From Strigops habroptila (lineage: Eukaryota; Chordata; Aves; Psittaciformes; Psittacidae), in contig NC_044279.2 of assembly GCF_004027225.2 (NCBI RefSeq), positions 50,926,744 through 50,990,743 of the forward strand: a stretch of 64,000 nucleotides of DNA, read 5' to 3'. Below, piece after piece: positions 27,701 through 36,129 of this stretch. A program made the position numbers and the translations under genes. The notes under the pieces were generated by a model. The model was not told the origin of the DNA. It ran no database searches and worked only from the letters and a program-made list of their open reading frames with translations. The number at the start of each line of letters is the position of its first letter. Positions within the stretch are counted from its first letter, which is position 1.

Positions 27701-30700
27701 TGTGATGAAATGATGCTCCGGTAAAAAGTCAAATATGACTGCTTATCTAAAGGGACATCAGTATAACACCAATATAAAGGTGTGTTTGCATGCCCAGCCT
27801 TTGTGGACAGAGCCTCTGTAAAACATTCTGCCGGTTTAGCTCTAAGTGAATTACAGATTTTAGATGGCCACACACCATTACTTTTTTTAAAACACACTTT
27901 AATATAGCAATAAATTATGCTTATCTTAGAATCATAGAATAGTTATGGTTGGAAACGACCTTAAGATCATCTAGTTCCAACCCCCCTGCCATGGGCAGGG
28001 ACATCTCCCACTAAACCATGTTGCCCAAGGCTCTGTCCAACCTGGCCTTGAACACTGCCAGGGATGGAGCATTCACAACTTCCTTGGGCAACTCATTCCA
28101 GTGCCTCACCACCCTCACTGTAAAGAACTTCTTCCTTATATCCAACCTAAACTTCTCCTGTTTAAGTTTAAACCATTAACCCTTATCCTATTGCTACAAT
28201 CCCTGAAGAAGAGTCCCTCTCCAGCATCCTTGTAGGCCCCCTTCAGATACTGGAAGGCTCCTGTGAGGTCTCCACGCAGCCTTCTCTTCTCCAGGCTGAA
28301 CAGCCCCAACTCTCTCTGCCTGTCTTTGTACGGGAGGTGCTCCAGCCCTCTTATCATCCTCGTGGCCCTCCTCTGGACTCGCTCCAACTGCTCCATGTCC
28401 TTTTTATGTTGAGGACACCCGAACTGTACACAATACTCCAAGTGAGGTCTCACGAGAGCAGAGTAGAGGGGCAGGATCACCTCCTTCGACCTGCTGGTCA
28501 CGCTTCTTTTGATGCAGCCCAGGATACGGTTGGCTTTCGGGGCTGCAAGCGCACACTGAAGCCAGCTCATGTTAAGCTTCTCATCAACCAACACCCCCAA
28601 GTCCTCCTCTGCAGGGCTGCTCTGAATCTCTTCTCTGCCCAACCTGTAGCAGTGCCTGGGATTGCCCCAACCCAGGTGTAGGACCTTACACTTGGCTTGG
28701 TTAAACTTCATAAGGTTGGCATCGGTCCACCTCACAAGCGTGTCAAGGTCCCTCTGGATGGCATCCCTTCCCTCCAGCGTTATCAACCGAACCACACAGC
28801 TTGGTGTCATCGGCAAACTTGGTGAACAATGTAATATTATTTCACCTATTACATGCCTTTATTTCTTTTCTTTTTCTACCTGTGAGCTCTATGACTGGGG
28901 GGAAAAGCAATACAGTATAACCACTGCAAATCAACCTAACAGATTGAAAAAAATGACTGTTCACGAGGAGAAAAAAAATACCCACAGATGAATTATTTAC
29001 CAAAGAACTTGGTAAAGAATTGAAGAAGAACCTTCTTAATATCATGAACTGATAGACAAAAGGACAAATGACTTACAATTTGCAAATTGTAAGTATAAAT
29101 ACGATTGTCTTCTATTCACCGTTCACTTTCAGTGGGATCAAAAATGTATCCTTAAAACACCCACTTGGCAAAGTAAAAAGGTTTTTCTCTTTACAAGATT
29201 TTGCATGGTGTAGAACCTAAAAAATATCCCTCACACTAGGTGAGCTTGTTTAAAAATATATAAAAACTGGGTCACAACTTCTCCCCCCTCCTCCTTCAGT
29301 AGCAATTTAATTTCACAGTTAGTCACATGGGGTCTATTTGTAGGAGTAAAGAGGCACATCATCTGCAAGTACAAACTCACTCCCAGAAATTTAATCTTCC
29401 TCCGTAGTAGGAGTCGTTTACAATGCGTCCAATTCCCTCCTGAACCACTGCAGCTCGTATAATGACAGCTGAAAATCCAGCGACCATGATTCCAACCTGG
29501 AAAACATCTGTCCACACCACTGCCTTCAGACCGCCCTGCATGAGGAACAGCATGTATCAGGTACAACAGGGCAGCAGCACTCTTCCTTTGCACTCGCATT
29601 CCACTAAGAGAAATGTTACGATCTGTATTATGCTTAATAGATTAATTTCATCTTCTTCTTTAATGGAAATAATTCTATACTGGAGTGTTTAGGAATTGCA
29701 ACCTGGAACCTATTCAGGTTCCTTTTTTGAAGTGCACTAGAATTTACTTTGGCCATACGCATAATTTAATCCAGTATTTCCTTTATCACATAATCTGATG
29801 TGGAAGTTTGTATCAGAAGATAAATTGGCAGACAGTGCTCACCTTACACATGTACAGTACCACTAACTGCAGAAGGCATACCATTCCAGTGAATAAAAAT
29901 AAACATGATTTAATCCAACATATAAAAATAAATTTGTCAGTGAGGTTCCCTTTAATGATTTCTAGACACTTGCTCAATTAACACTAACCGAAAGAACAAT
30001 CTGTTCATGTGGCACTTGCTATTTTCAGTGGCTCTATTCAGTGACAGGACTACTATAGTTACAGTAAGCAGGTGCTTGACAAATTACACAGCTGACCCCT
30101 TCTACATTAGAAAAAAAAAAAAAAAAAATCCCAGGAGGATTTTCAGGAAGGGAAATCTGTCTTTTTCCTGTTCTTTCTGCAATAACAGAAGTTTGAATGT
30201 ATCAAAAGAGAAAAGAGTTGAGTCATATAGTGGCTACCTTTGCATCCAGAGAAGTCCCTGGGTGAATACGGCCCTGTGGCTACACCTAAACTGTGAAATG
30301 CACTCCCATGGGGTAACCTGGTTATTAGGCTACTTTTTAATAAATTACATATTTTACGTAAATAGTGAAAGGAACAGAGATTCTTCTCAGCCAAAAGGCC
30401 CACATACCAGTGTGCAATAGAAAGTGCAGACCACGCCAGTTGCCACCACTGCACCCCACAAGTCAAAGCCAGTGACTAAAAAAGAGGAAAATGGCACCAG
30501 TGTGAATGAAGCATTGGGGACAAAAAACTGAAGATCAATTTTCCACCCCCAATCAGGTTGCTGGGAAAAAAATAGAAATAAGTTAAATGCCAAAGTAGGG
30601 AGTAAAAATGGCAATGAAAAGAATAGTGTGTCTAAACCTGGGGATTCGCACTGACAAGTCCTAAAAATGAAACAGTTGTTACAGACATTGGAAACTGCTA

Positions 30701-31607
30701 GGAAGGTAGATACATTTCAGGATCTAGGAAACTATTTGTCTGTAATGTGAATGCTGCCAAAAAACACATCCAACATGCTTCTAGGCCCCAACTCAGGAAG
30801 GTTTCCAAATACATGTCCTTCCTTGAAGCACCTTGGTGTCCCACAGAGTCCTTAGGCAGAGATTTAAGCAAGTAAACAGCATGGGAATGCTCCATGGAGG
30901 GAAGGTGGTTCAACCATGGCCTGGAATAAATGTTTCAGACTAAAAGCCTTTCTTTTATTCTTCTTTCTTTTAGGGAAATATGATACTATGTCTACACCAG
31001 ACAACACAGTGCTGTGGCTGACATGCAGGCTGCCACTGCCCCAGCTTGGCATGCTCATGTCCTGCCAGGCAGGGTGTTTGAGGGCTCCCCGACAGATAGC
31101 TCATGGTAATGAGAAACACTGCAACAAAACTAATGAAAAACATTGCTTCTAGTTGGGAGCCAGCTAGGTCATAGCTTGGTGTAGTGTGTATTTGCAGAGC
31201 AAATATAAACATCAAGGACATAAAACCTCTAAGACTTCTATCCAAAGGAGACCAATGCAGACAGTGTTGTGTTTTTTCTTCCTTTTTGTTCAATGAACAA
31301 GCCAAAAAAATCCAAACCAAACAACAAAACCAATGAACAGAACAAGTACGATTTTCATTCTAGCCAAAATGATTAAGTTTTATTTGCATTTTGTTATTGT
31401 CTTTTCTTGCCAAGTGGACAAATTAATTCTGTCAGATTAAAAGTTTCATTTGGCTCCACATAAAAGCTTTTTTCCCCCTCTAAAAATAAATGTGGCTAAT
31501 TTTCAAAGCAAAGAGTCATTCTGAAGTATGAAATAAAACATTTCATTTTGTAAACATAACAAACATCTTAAGTTGAAGATCTCTTTGCTGTTGATTTGGT
31601 TTTCCTG

Positions 31608-31650
<43 letters not shown>

Positions 31651-34600
31651 TAGGCTGAATTAAACAGTTCCAGGCAGCCCAAAGCCATATTTACAGAACT
31701 TTTGCCTCGCTCTCCTCTTGAAGTAGAGCACTTAACCAGGGGAACTAAATGTGTGTTTAGTCTGTGTTACCTTCAAAATTTACTTAAGTCCTCTTAACTT
31801 TTCAGAATGTAGCCATTACCTAAGAATATTGCATGAGAGGTAGAGTAATTGAGATCAGGGTTTCCCTTCGAGCCTCTTCTGTAATTCTTTACAGGTGGGG
31901 ATTAAGGGACTAGGATTACAAATGGGCAGCCTTCTGAGTTCCCATCCGGATCAACAGAAATCTTAGAAGATTTCTTAGAAGATTTCATAGCTAAGCCTTG
32001 AGCTATATTTTCAGGTGTGTGTTACCAAAAAAAAGCATACCAGTACTCTATGCAGAAAAAATATAACAGTAGAACAGTTGCAGTATGCTCATCTTACCTT
32101 GATTTAGCGCTAAAGCTGGAGCATAGATGACAATACCAGTGTATAAAGTCTAGAAGGGGAAAAAAGATGAAAGATCAAAATAAACGTAAATTCCTTGAAA
32201 GGTGATAGCTTTCTGGGATGATTTCTTTTCAAGCATTTATGCAGTCTATATTTCCTAAATTCGTAACAGTTGAGAAATAATTCCAATTGTTAGAAGATGA
32301 ATGCCTGAGACTAACCAGCACTGCAGTCTCACGGCCTAGTGTTCTTAACATAAATACCAGGCACTCTTAAATACCAAATCCCTCTTCAGCTTCTCCTAGC
32401 TTTTATAATTAACTTATCTTATTGCTTTAAAATTGCCATCATTTTAAAGCAGAAGGCAGAAACAAGAGCAAAAGGAAGTTGATGAGGTTTACACACTGTT
32501 TGTCAAAGAATCTATTACAATTTATTTTCTCGTCTTGGAATCAATATGCCTCTCAGTATGCAACTATAATACATGTGAGTAAAAACAAGGAATACAGCAT
32601 TAGTTAGTCATCATAAGATGAAGCCATGCATGATTATCAGATTTGTATTTTCACCCAATACCGTAAAGACATAGACAAATCAAGGAGCTACTCCATCCAC
32701 TTTTTGTGGGCACAATGGGATTCATACACTGATATCCTCTATAATTTCTTTGTGTATATTTTTAAATCCTGTTTAATTTTTTTACCACTGTTCTTACTTC
32801 ATTTTACTACTAGAACAAGTTCAGCTATGACATAGTGCAGGGGAATACAGCTTGCAATATGCAGTTGACTTCTGTGAAGGTCAGTGATCTTAACTCAAAG
32901 AGTCACAGTCAGGTCCTAAACTGACTTACATCAGCTTTTCACAGCTCAACTCTTCAGGCTCCTTGATTTACAGGGGTGGGACTTGGGCATGGAAAAGCAG
33001 CAGAATCAGATGTCATCCAGCATTCAGCAAGCCTTCGCCCCTCCCACAAGAAGTCTGCCCTAGGCAGAGGTGATAAACCAGGGCAGGATGGCTAACCACT
33101 GGATTACTCACTCTAGCTTTTGAGCAGGTCAAATCCTCAGTGGTGGTGGTGCAAACTCTTCTGCAGTAAATGGCAGCTCCCAACAGCTTGTTTTCTTACC
33201 TTTCACAGTGTCTTCAGAATTAGTCAGACTCCCCAGATCCATGCACCAGAGGATGAAAACGGCTGATATAGATAACTGGGGTATGTTTACATTTTGAACC
33301 CATTATGGGTTTCTCCAGCAGGTGGGCAAAGGGCTGCTCTTCACACTGCTACCCTGCAGTGAAGGGTTGCTCATCTCTTGGTATGGCACTGATGCCAAGT
33401 GACTGCTCTGGCCACTCAACAAAGCACAGAGACCCAAGGGGCAGGTAGCCCATCATCTGCTCACTACCTCATTGCTCTGGAGCAGAAAGAGTTTTGTTTC
33501 TCTCACTCCCAGCTGCCCATGCACTGTGGTAACCTCAACAACCACTTGGAGAAAACAGCCAGTTACACTGAGCTGTTTTCAGTTACACCACTTCAGAGTT
33601 ACACCACTGAAGAATCCTGGTGATTACAAGGACCACCGACAGCTTGAGATTTACTTGCCGTTTGTATAATGAAGAGGAGTGTTCCACAGAGGCGCAGGTA
33701 TTTATTAAATCGAAGCTCTAAATACTGCAAAAGACAAGAAAAAACAATGTTTATGCCAAAACTTGGCGCTATTGGTAGGACTAGAGTGAAGCGATGAGCA
33801 ATACAGAAAGGGCATAACGTTGTTTTTACATTTTCATGAATGGCCAAAACTCCTAGAGTCACCTTCATTGGTATCTCTTTCAACTTGATTTGCTATTTAT
33901 TTCCTTACAGACCTCACCACTGGGTAATAACACATGAGCAAGTGAAATAGACATAAGCTAGTCAGTATACGATGGAGTCTGCAAAATGGAAACTGGTGCT
34001 ACCCAGCTGCCTCAAGGCACTTGGTAGGGAAGGACCTATGCACTGTGATCTGGCAAAGACCTGCATGTATTATCACATGATCACTGAATATCCTGAATGG
34101 GAAGAGACTTATGGGGATCATTGAGTCCAACTCTTGACTTCACACAGAATAACCTAAAATTTCACAGTGACATACCAGCAATCAACAGAACCCAGCTGCA
34201 TTGTGAAATCAGAGAGAAAAATAAAACATGATGGCTATTCTTAAGCCTTAGTTGATTTGGAAACTCTGGTATTCTGTGCATCCATCTGAACCGCTTTGAG
34301 AGAGGGCAGAAGGTTTTCAATGGTCAACAGTCTCCTCCCACGGTAACCTCACCTTCTGCACTGCCCAAAGCAGTTCACCATATTCTACTGGTAAGTGGAA
34401 ATCTAGCCTTCTGCAAAACAGAAACCCTCCCTCACTTTTATATCTAGCGTGAGAGAGCACAACCTCTAAATGAATTTGCCATGCTATAGGGCAGATTTCT
34501 TCCCACCATCTGTCCTAACAACCCTCTAGGGCGTGTGGTTGTACAAAAGGGATCTCCTTTGCTTCCCAATCTGTTCAGTCGACACAGACAAGCACTGAAG

Positions 34601-36112
34601 TGTCTCAAAGCACTCAGTCATGAATTAAGCATTTAAAACATGGTCTGTGAGCATGTCCATGCAAGGAAGGAGTGCTGAACCCCTGGAAAGAGACAATAAG
34701 TAAGTTGTTTAGTCTCTGAACTCTGTCCACAAATAGAAGATACATCTTTTATAGGTGTATTACTCTGATTTGACCCCAAGATTATCAGTGAATTTCCAGT
34801 CATAATTAAAAGTCTATTTTAAAAAGTCCTATTTTAAGTATCATCACAACTGACAATCCAAAAATTCGTAGTTTAAAACACACTGGAAGCCACCAGAGAT
34901 TTCTGTTGGTGAATTCTTATCTAAATCTACCAACAGAAACCTTGTTTTCAGCCTTCGGTGCTGCAACGCCTCTGTTCAGTGTAATAAAATGCTAAAGACC
35001 AAAGTAGCTAGCCAGGGACTTTCACCTGCACTGATGTCCCCTTCCCAATGTCCTCTGTGAAAAGAGCAATTTGTCTCCAAATCCTCAGCTAGGAACTATC
35101 TCCATGCAGGAAGATAAACAGGCTGCACAGACCTTCTAAATCAAAAGTCCTGACCAGATCCTTCCTCACCCCAAACCAGCCAGTCTTGACCTGTGATTGC
35201 CCCACCACCCCAGATGTCTCTGCGCTACTAGCTATAGCTTTAACTTACATGCCGAGCTGAAGACCAGCTCAGCCATATTTTGGTGGAAGTAAGAAAACTC
35301 TCAGAGCACTTGCTGACCTCCCTGTACAGGCATGATAGAGAAGACATTCACGAGTGTGAACAGCCTCAGGTGGAAAGAGTGTATTCCACCTGAAGAGAAC
35401 TCTGGTTCCTATGTCAGATGCTTTTGCACTCTGCTTTTGGTGTATTAATTATACATCATTAACCACATGTTATCATCCAAGCTGCACGAGAATTAATCCA
35501 TCTGCTGAACTGAGTACCTGGAGTGAGGAAACAAACCTGGCATGGTGCACAGCTCCTGAGCCAAGACAGCAGGGTTGAGCACCTCCTCTCTGCCGAGGCA
35601 GTGTAGGAAGACCTGGGACAGAGCAGGTTGTAGCCTGCTCTTGGGAGTGTGGAGATATGGGGCAGCACAGAGTACAGGGTGATGCGGGAAGAGAGTGCAG
35701 GGACACATGTAGAAAGCAGCCATGAGAAGCCCCCCAGCTCCCTGAAGACTGTGGAAAGACTTCTTCAGCTCCACCTTACCTCGTAGGTGCTGGTAATGCC
35801 CAGCCTGTAGAAGACAGGCAGGAAGATCTCAGCACTGCACAGCACCACCAGTGCGTAGGTGATGGCAAAGATGCAGAAGACGGCACCGTAGCGGTAGATC
35901 TCGGCAGGGGTGCCCAGCACGGTGACAGCTGACATGAAGCTGGCGGTGAGAGAGAGTGCAACAGGGAGGGCGCTCATGCTGCGGCCCCCCATGAGGAAGT
36001 CCTTAGATGTCTTCTGCCCCTCTCCCACGAACGCGTAGTAGACCCCGATGACAGCCGAGACCAGCAGCATGGCCGCAAAGATCACGTAGTCCCAGACGGT
36101 GAAGCCCGCCAT
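12588..36112 (-). CDS. SLC5A8: Sodium-coupled monocarboxylate transporter 1 (SMCT1), complete gene
   Basis: SLC5A8 carries short-chain fatty acids, lactate, pyruvate and nicotinate into cells together with sodium, typically at the apical membrane of gut and kidney epithelia. Fifteen coding exons join in frame to 1,818 nt, 605 residues. Signs of the SLC5/SSF family: [10 protein letters not shown] (~43), [16 protein letters not shown] (~57), [10 protein letters not shown] (174-183), NQSQVQRYI (~255), and S345/T346 in [11 protein letters not shown], which align with the sodium-site pair S353/T354 of NIS. Two N-glycosylation sequons (NIS, NLT) lie in the late extracellular loop. The start ATG (36110-36112) has a strong Kozak context (AGCATGG) and an in-frame TAG 14 codons upstream. 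No break was found. The close paralogue SLC5A12 is the main alternative, but position between ANO4 and UTP20 and the recalled human sequence favour SLC5A8. Confidence 0.96.
12720..14276 (-). other. SLC5A8: SLC5A8 intron 14
   Basis: This 1.56-kb GT-AG intron contains a G/T-rich low-complexity stretch on the plus strand at 13321-13426, with GGTT, GGT and GTTT repeats. No gene or mobile element was recognised. Confidence 0.85.
13321..13426. repeat. G/T-rich low-complexity tract
   Basis: The plus strand carries runs of GGTT, then GGTGGTGGT, then GTTTGTTTGTTTG, with very few C or A. In the SLC5A8 transcript it reads as A/C-rich. It resembles the tracts at 44691-44811 (other strand) and 60982-61079. 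Confidence 0.85.
14277..14362 (-). CDS. SLC5A8: SLC5A8 coding exon 14
   Basis: The exon is 86 nt: it completes codon 534 and then encodes residues 535-562. The acceptor is attttgcag|GAGG and the donor ACA|gtaagtg. It encodes [11 protein letters not shown], aligning with human [11 protein letters not shown] in the cytoplasmic C-terminal region. Confidence 0.94.
14363..15851 (-). other. SLC5A8: SLC5A8 intron 13
   Basis: The 1.49-kb intron starts with a weak donor (GTACTAG) and contains a short TTTA microsatellite at 15593-15610 (plus-strand reading). No gene was recognised. Confidence 0.85.
15593..15610. repeat. TTTA microsatellite
   Basis: About four and a half copies of TTAT lie in intron 13 of SLC5A8. 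It is short and perfect. Confidence 0.85.
15852..15955 (-). CDS. SLC5A8: SLC5A8 coding exon 13
   Basis: The exon is 104 nt (residues 500-533 plus split codons at both ends), with acceptor tttttcag|GCC. It encodes [17 protein letters not shown] followed by a hydrophobic final membrane segment ending in SLLTG. The donor ACAG|gtactag departs from consensus after position +4. Reading through would add about 28 residues before a stop. Confidence 0.95.
15956..17174 (-). other. SLC5A8: SLC5A8 intron 12
   Basis: The 1.2-kb intron contains a run of 28 A on the plus strand (16312-16339), read as U in the transcript. No gene was recognised. Confidence 0.85.
16312..16339. repeat. Homopolymer, 28 A (plus strand)
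   Basis: An uninterrupted A run lies within SLC5A8 intron 12. It has no adjoining retroposon body or CR1 end. Length may be affected by sequencing slippage. Confidence 0.9.
17175..17368 (-). CDS. SLC5A8: SLC5A8 coding exon 12
   Basis: The exon is 194 nt, residues 435-498 plus two bases. The acceptor is gttttgcag|GGT and the donor AG|gtatac. It encodes a membrane helix ([15 protein letters not shown]), then YPPLPERT and an extracellular loop with sequons NIS and NLT after a cysteine, matching the glycosylated loop of human SLC5A8. Confidence 0.95.
17369..18439 (-). other. SLC5A8: SLC5A8 intron 11
   Basis: This 1.07-kb GT-AG intron carries a G/T-rich patch on the plus strand at 17788-17836 with several GGGG runs. 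No gene was recognised. Confidence 0.85.
18440..18526 (-). CDS. SLC5A8: SLC5A8 coding exon 11
   Basis: The exon has 29 whole codons, residues 406-434. The acceptor is cttcctcag|GCA and the donor ATT|gtaagta. It encodes the conserved helix [19 protein letters not shown]. Confidence 0.95.
18821..18888 (-). CDS. SLC5A8: SLC5A8 coding exon 10
   Basis: The exon is 68 nt. It completes Ser383 and then encodes residues 384-405 ([20 protein letters not shown]), a membrane helix. The acceptor is ccacacag|GC and the donor CAG|gtaggtg. The 294-bp intron to exon 11 is the shortest in the gene. Confidence 0.95.
18889..20209 (-). other. SLC5A8: SLC5A8 intron 9
   Basis: This is a 1.32-kb GT-AG intron. No repeat, mobile element or extra gene was recognised. 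Confidence 0.85.
20210..20322 (-). CDS. SLC5A8: SLC5A8 coding exon 9
   Basis: The exon is 113 nt and encodes residues 346-382. It starts [18 protein letters not shown], where Ser345 (split across the exon 8/9 junction) and Thr346 align with the Na2 sodium-site pair of the SLC5 family. It continues with [15 protein letters not shown]. The acceptor is ttctgtag|T and the donor ATGA|gtatgtc. Confidence 0.95.
20323..21636 (-). other. SLC5A8: SLC5A8 intron 8
   Basis: This is a 1.31-kb intron, with a run of ten T on the plus strand at about 21509-21518. No gene was recognised. Confidence 0.85.
21637..21725 (-). CDS. SLC5A8: SLC5A8 coding exon 8
   Basis: The exon is 89 nt, residues 316-344 plus the AG of Ser345. 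The acceptor is aatttttcag|CTA and the donor TTAAG|gtaatt. It encodes MPYLVLDIL and then [15 protein letters not shown], leading into the sodium-site helix. Confidence 0.95.
21726..23232 (-). other. SLC5A8: SLC5A8 intron 7
   Basis: This is a 1.5-kb GT-AG intron. Short open frames occur on both strands, but none resembles a known family. Confidence 0.85.
23233..23362 (-). CDS. SLC5A8: SLC5A8 coding exon 7
   Basis: The exon is 130 nt. It completes Met272 and encodes residues 273-315: [20 protein letters not shown] and then the loop [17 protein letters not shown]. The acceptor is ttggttcag|G and the donor CAG|gtagggc. Confidence 0.95.
23363..27231 (-). other. SLC5A8: SLC5A8 intron 6 (largest intron)
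   Basis: This 3.87-kb intron is the longest in the gene. It contains a run of 26 A on the plus strand (26705-26730). I saw no mobile element or additional gene. Confidence 0.85.
26705..26730. repeat. Homopolymer, 26 A (plus strand)
   Basis: An uninterrupted A run lies in SLC5A8 intron 6 (U in the transcript). No retroposon body adjoins it. Confidence 0.9.
27232..27372 (-). CDS. SLC5A8: SLC5A8 coding exon 6
   Basis: The exon is 141 nt. It completes Asp225 and encodes residues 226-271: [11 protein letters not shown], a helix rich in Gly and Thr, and [15 protein letters not shown]. The acceptor is cattgtag|C and the donor AAAAT|gtaagtc. Confidence 0.95.
27928..28828 (-). mobile_element. CR1 LINE, 5'-truncated, with an open RT C-terminal frame
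   Basis: The 3' terminus reads on the plus strand as aatcatagaatagttatgg. On the minus strand a frame of about 226 codons (28136-28816) stays open. It covers the CR1 reverse transcriptase after the catalytic centre: [19 protein letters not shown], then [20 protein letters not shown], then [20 protein letters not shown]. The 5' end is cut just after the FADD-box region, as is usual for CR1. It lies in sense inside SLC5A8 intron 5. The open frame suggests it is not very old, but it lacks everything upstream needed to move. Confidence 0.93.
29071..29094. repeat. Perfect 24-bp palindrome
   Basis: ACTTACAATTTG is followed at once by its exact reverse complement, with no spacer. It lies in SLC5A8 intron 5 and is too short to be a structured RNA gene. 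Both arms carry GTAAGT on one strand. Confidence 0.9.
29381..29535 (-). CDS. SLC5A8: SLC5A8 coding exon 5
   Basis: The exon is 155 nt, residues 174-224 plus GA of codon 225. The acceptor is cctcatgcag|GGC and the donor GGGA|gtgagtt. It starts with the SSF signature core [17 protein letters not shown] and ends YYGGRLNFW. Confidence 0.95.
29536..30407 (-). other. SLC5A8: SLC5A8 intron 4
   Basis: This 0.87-kb intron includes 18 A on the plus strand at 30111-30128. No gene was recognised. Confidence 0.85.
30111..30128. repeat. Homopolymer, 18 A (plus strand)
   Basis: An uninterrupted A run lies in SLC5A8 intron 4 (U in the transcript). Confidence 0.88.
30408..30475 (-). CDS. SLC5A8: SLC5A8 coding exon 4
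   Basis: The exon is 68 nt. It completes Val151 and encodes [20 protein letters not shown] plus TL (residues 152-173), a membrane helix. It is nearly identical to the recalled human sequence. The acceptor is tttag|TC and the donor CTG|gtatgtg. Confidence 0.95.
30476..32097 (-). other. SLC5A8: SLC5A8 intron 3
   Basis: This 1.62-kb intron contains the longest homopolymer in the window (39 A on the plus strand, 31610-31648). No gene was recognised. Confidence 0.85.
31610..31648. repeat. Homopolymer, 39 A (plus strand)
   Basis: This is the longest homopolymer here, uninterrupted, in SLC5A8 intron 3 (U in the transcript). CR1 elements do not end in poly-A, and no retroposon body adjoins it, so its origin is unclear. 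Confidence 0.9.
32098..32149 (-). CDS. SLC5A8: SLC5A8 coding exon 3
   Basis: The exon is 52 nt, residues 134-150 plus one base. The acceptor is ccttctag|ACT and the donor CAAG|gtaagat. It encodes [17 protein letters not shown], matching human [16 protein letters not shown]. Confidence 0.95.
32150..33658 (-). other. SLC5A8: SLC5A8 intron 2, GC-AG type
   Basis: This 1.5-kb intron begins GCAAGT instead of GTAAGT at 33653-33658 (minus strand) and ends in a normal TAG acceptor. Frame and family alignment leave no other donor. No gene lies inside. Confidence 0.88.
33659..33724 (-). CDS. SLC5A8: SLC5A8 coding exon 2
   Basis: The exon has 22 whole codons, residues 112-133: [20 protein letters not shown] plus QT. 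The acceptor is cttttgcag|TAT. The donor is ACG|gcaagt, a GC donor with otherwise perfect consensus downstream. The exon aligns end to end with the human counterpart. Confidence 0.95.
33725..35779 (-). other. SLC5A8: SLC5A8 intron 1
   Basis: This 2.06-kb GT-AG intron contains a diverged CR1 3' end at about 34075-34175. No gene was recognised. Confidence 0.85.
34075..34175 (-). mobile_element. Old CR1 3'-end fragment
   Basis: The plus strand reads gatcactgaatatcctgaat and then gggatcattgagtccaactc, the diverged form of the usual CR1 terminus (patient matching only to the pattern, not a search). It is short, with no coding part left. Confidence 0.6.
35780..36112 (-). CDS. SLC5A8: SLC5A8 coding exon 1, start of protein
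   Basis: This exon has 111 whole codons from ATG at 36110-36112; the donor is GAG|gtaagg. It encodes the first helix ([20 protein letters not shown]), the loop [12 protein letters not shown], the sodium-site helix ([16 protein letters not shown]) and a third helix ending [15 protein letters not shown]. The mammalian protein starts a few residues earlier. Here the next upstream in-frame codons hold only a TTG and then a TAG at 36152-36154, so [10 protein letters not shown] is the likely N-terminus. Confidence 0.95.
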
Positions 36113-36129
36113 GCTATCGGAGAGATTTG

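Larger units (their letters stand above)
27373..29380 (-). other. SLC5A8: SLC5A8 intron 5 with a CR1 insertion
   Basis: This 2.0-kb intron is nearly half CR1 (27928-28828, same strand as the gene). It also holds a 24-bp perfect palindrome at 29071-29094 and short A runs near 27451 and 27470. Confidence 0.85.
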
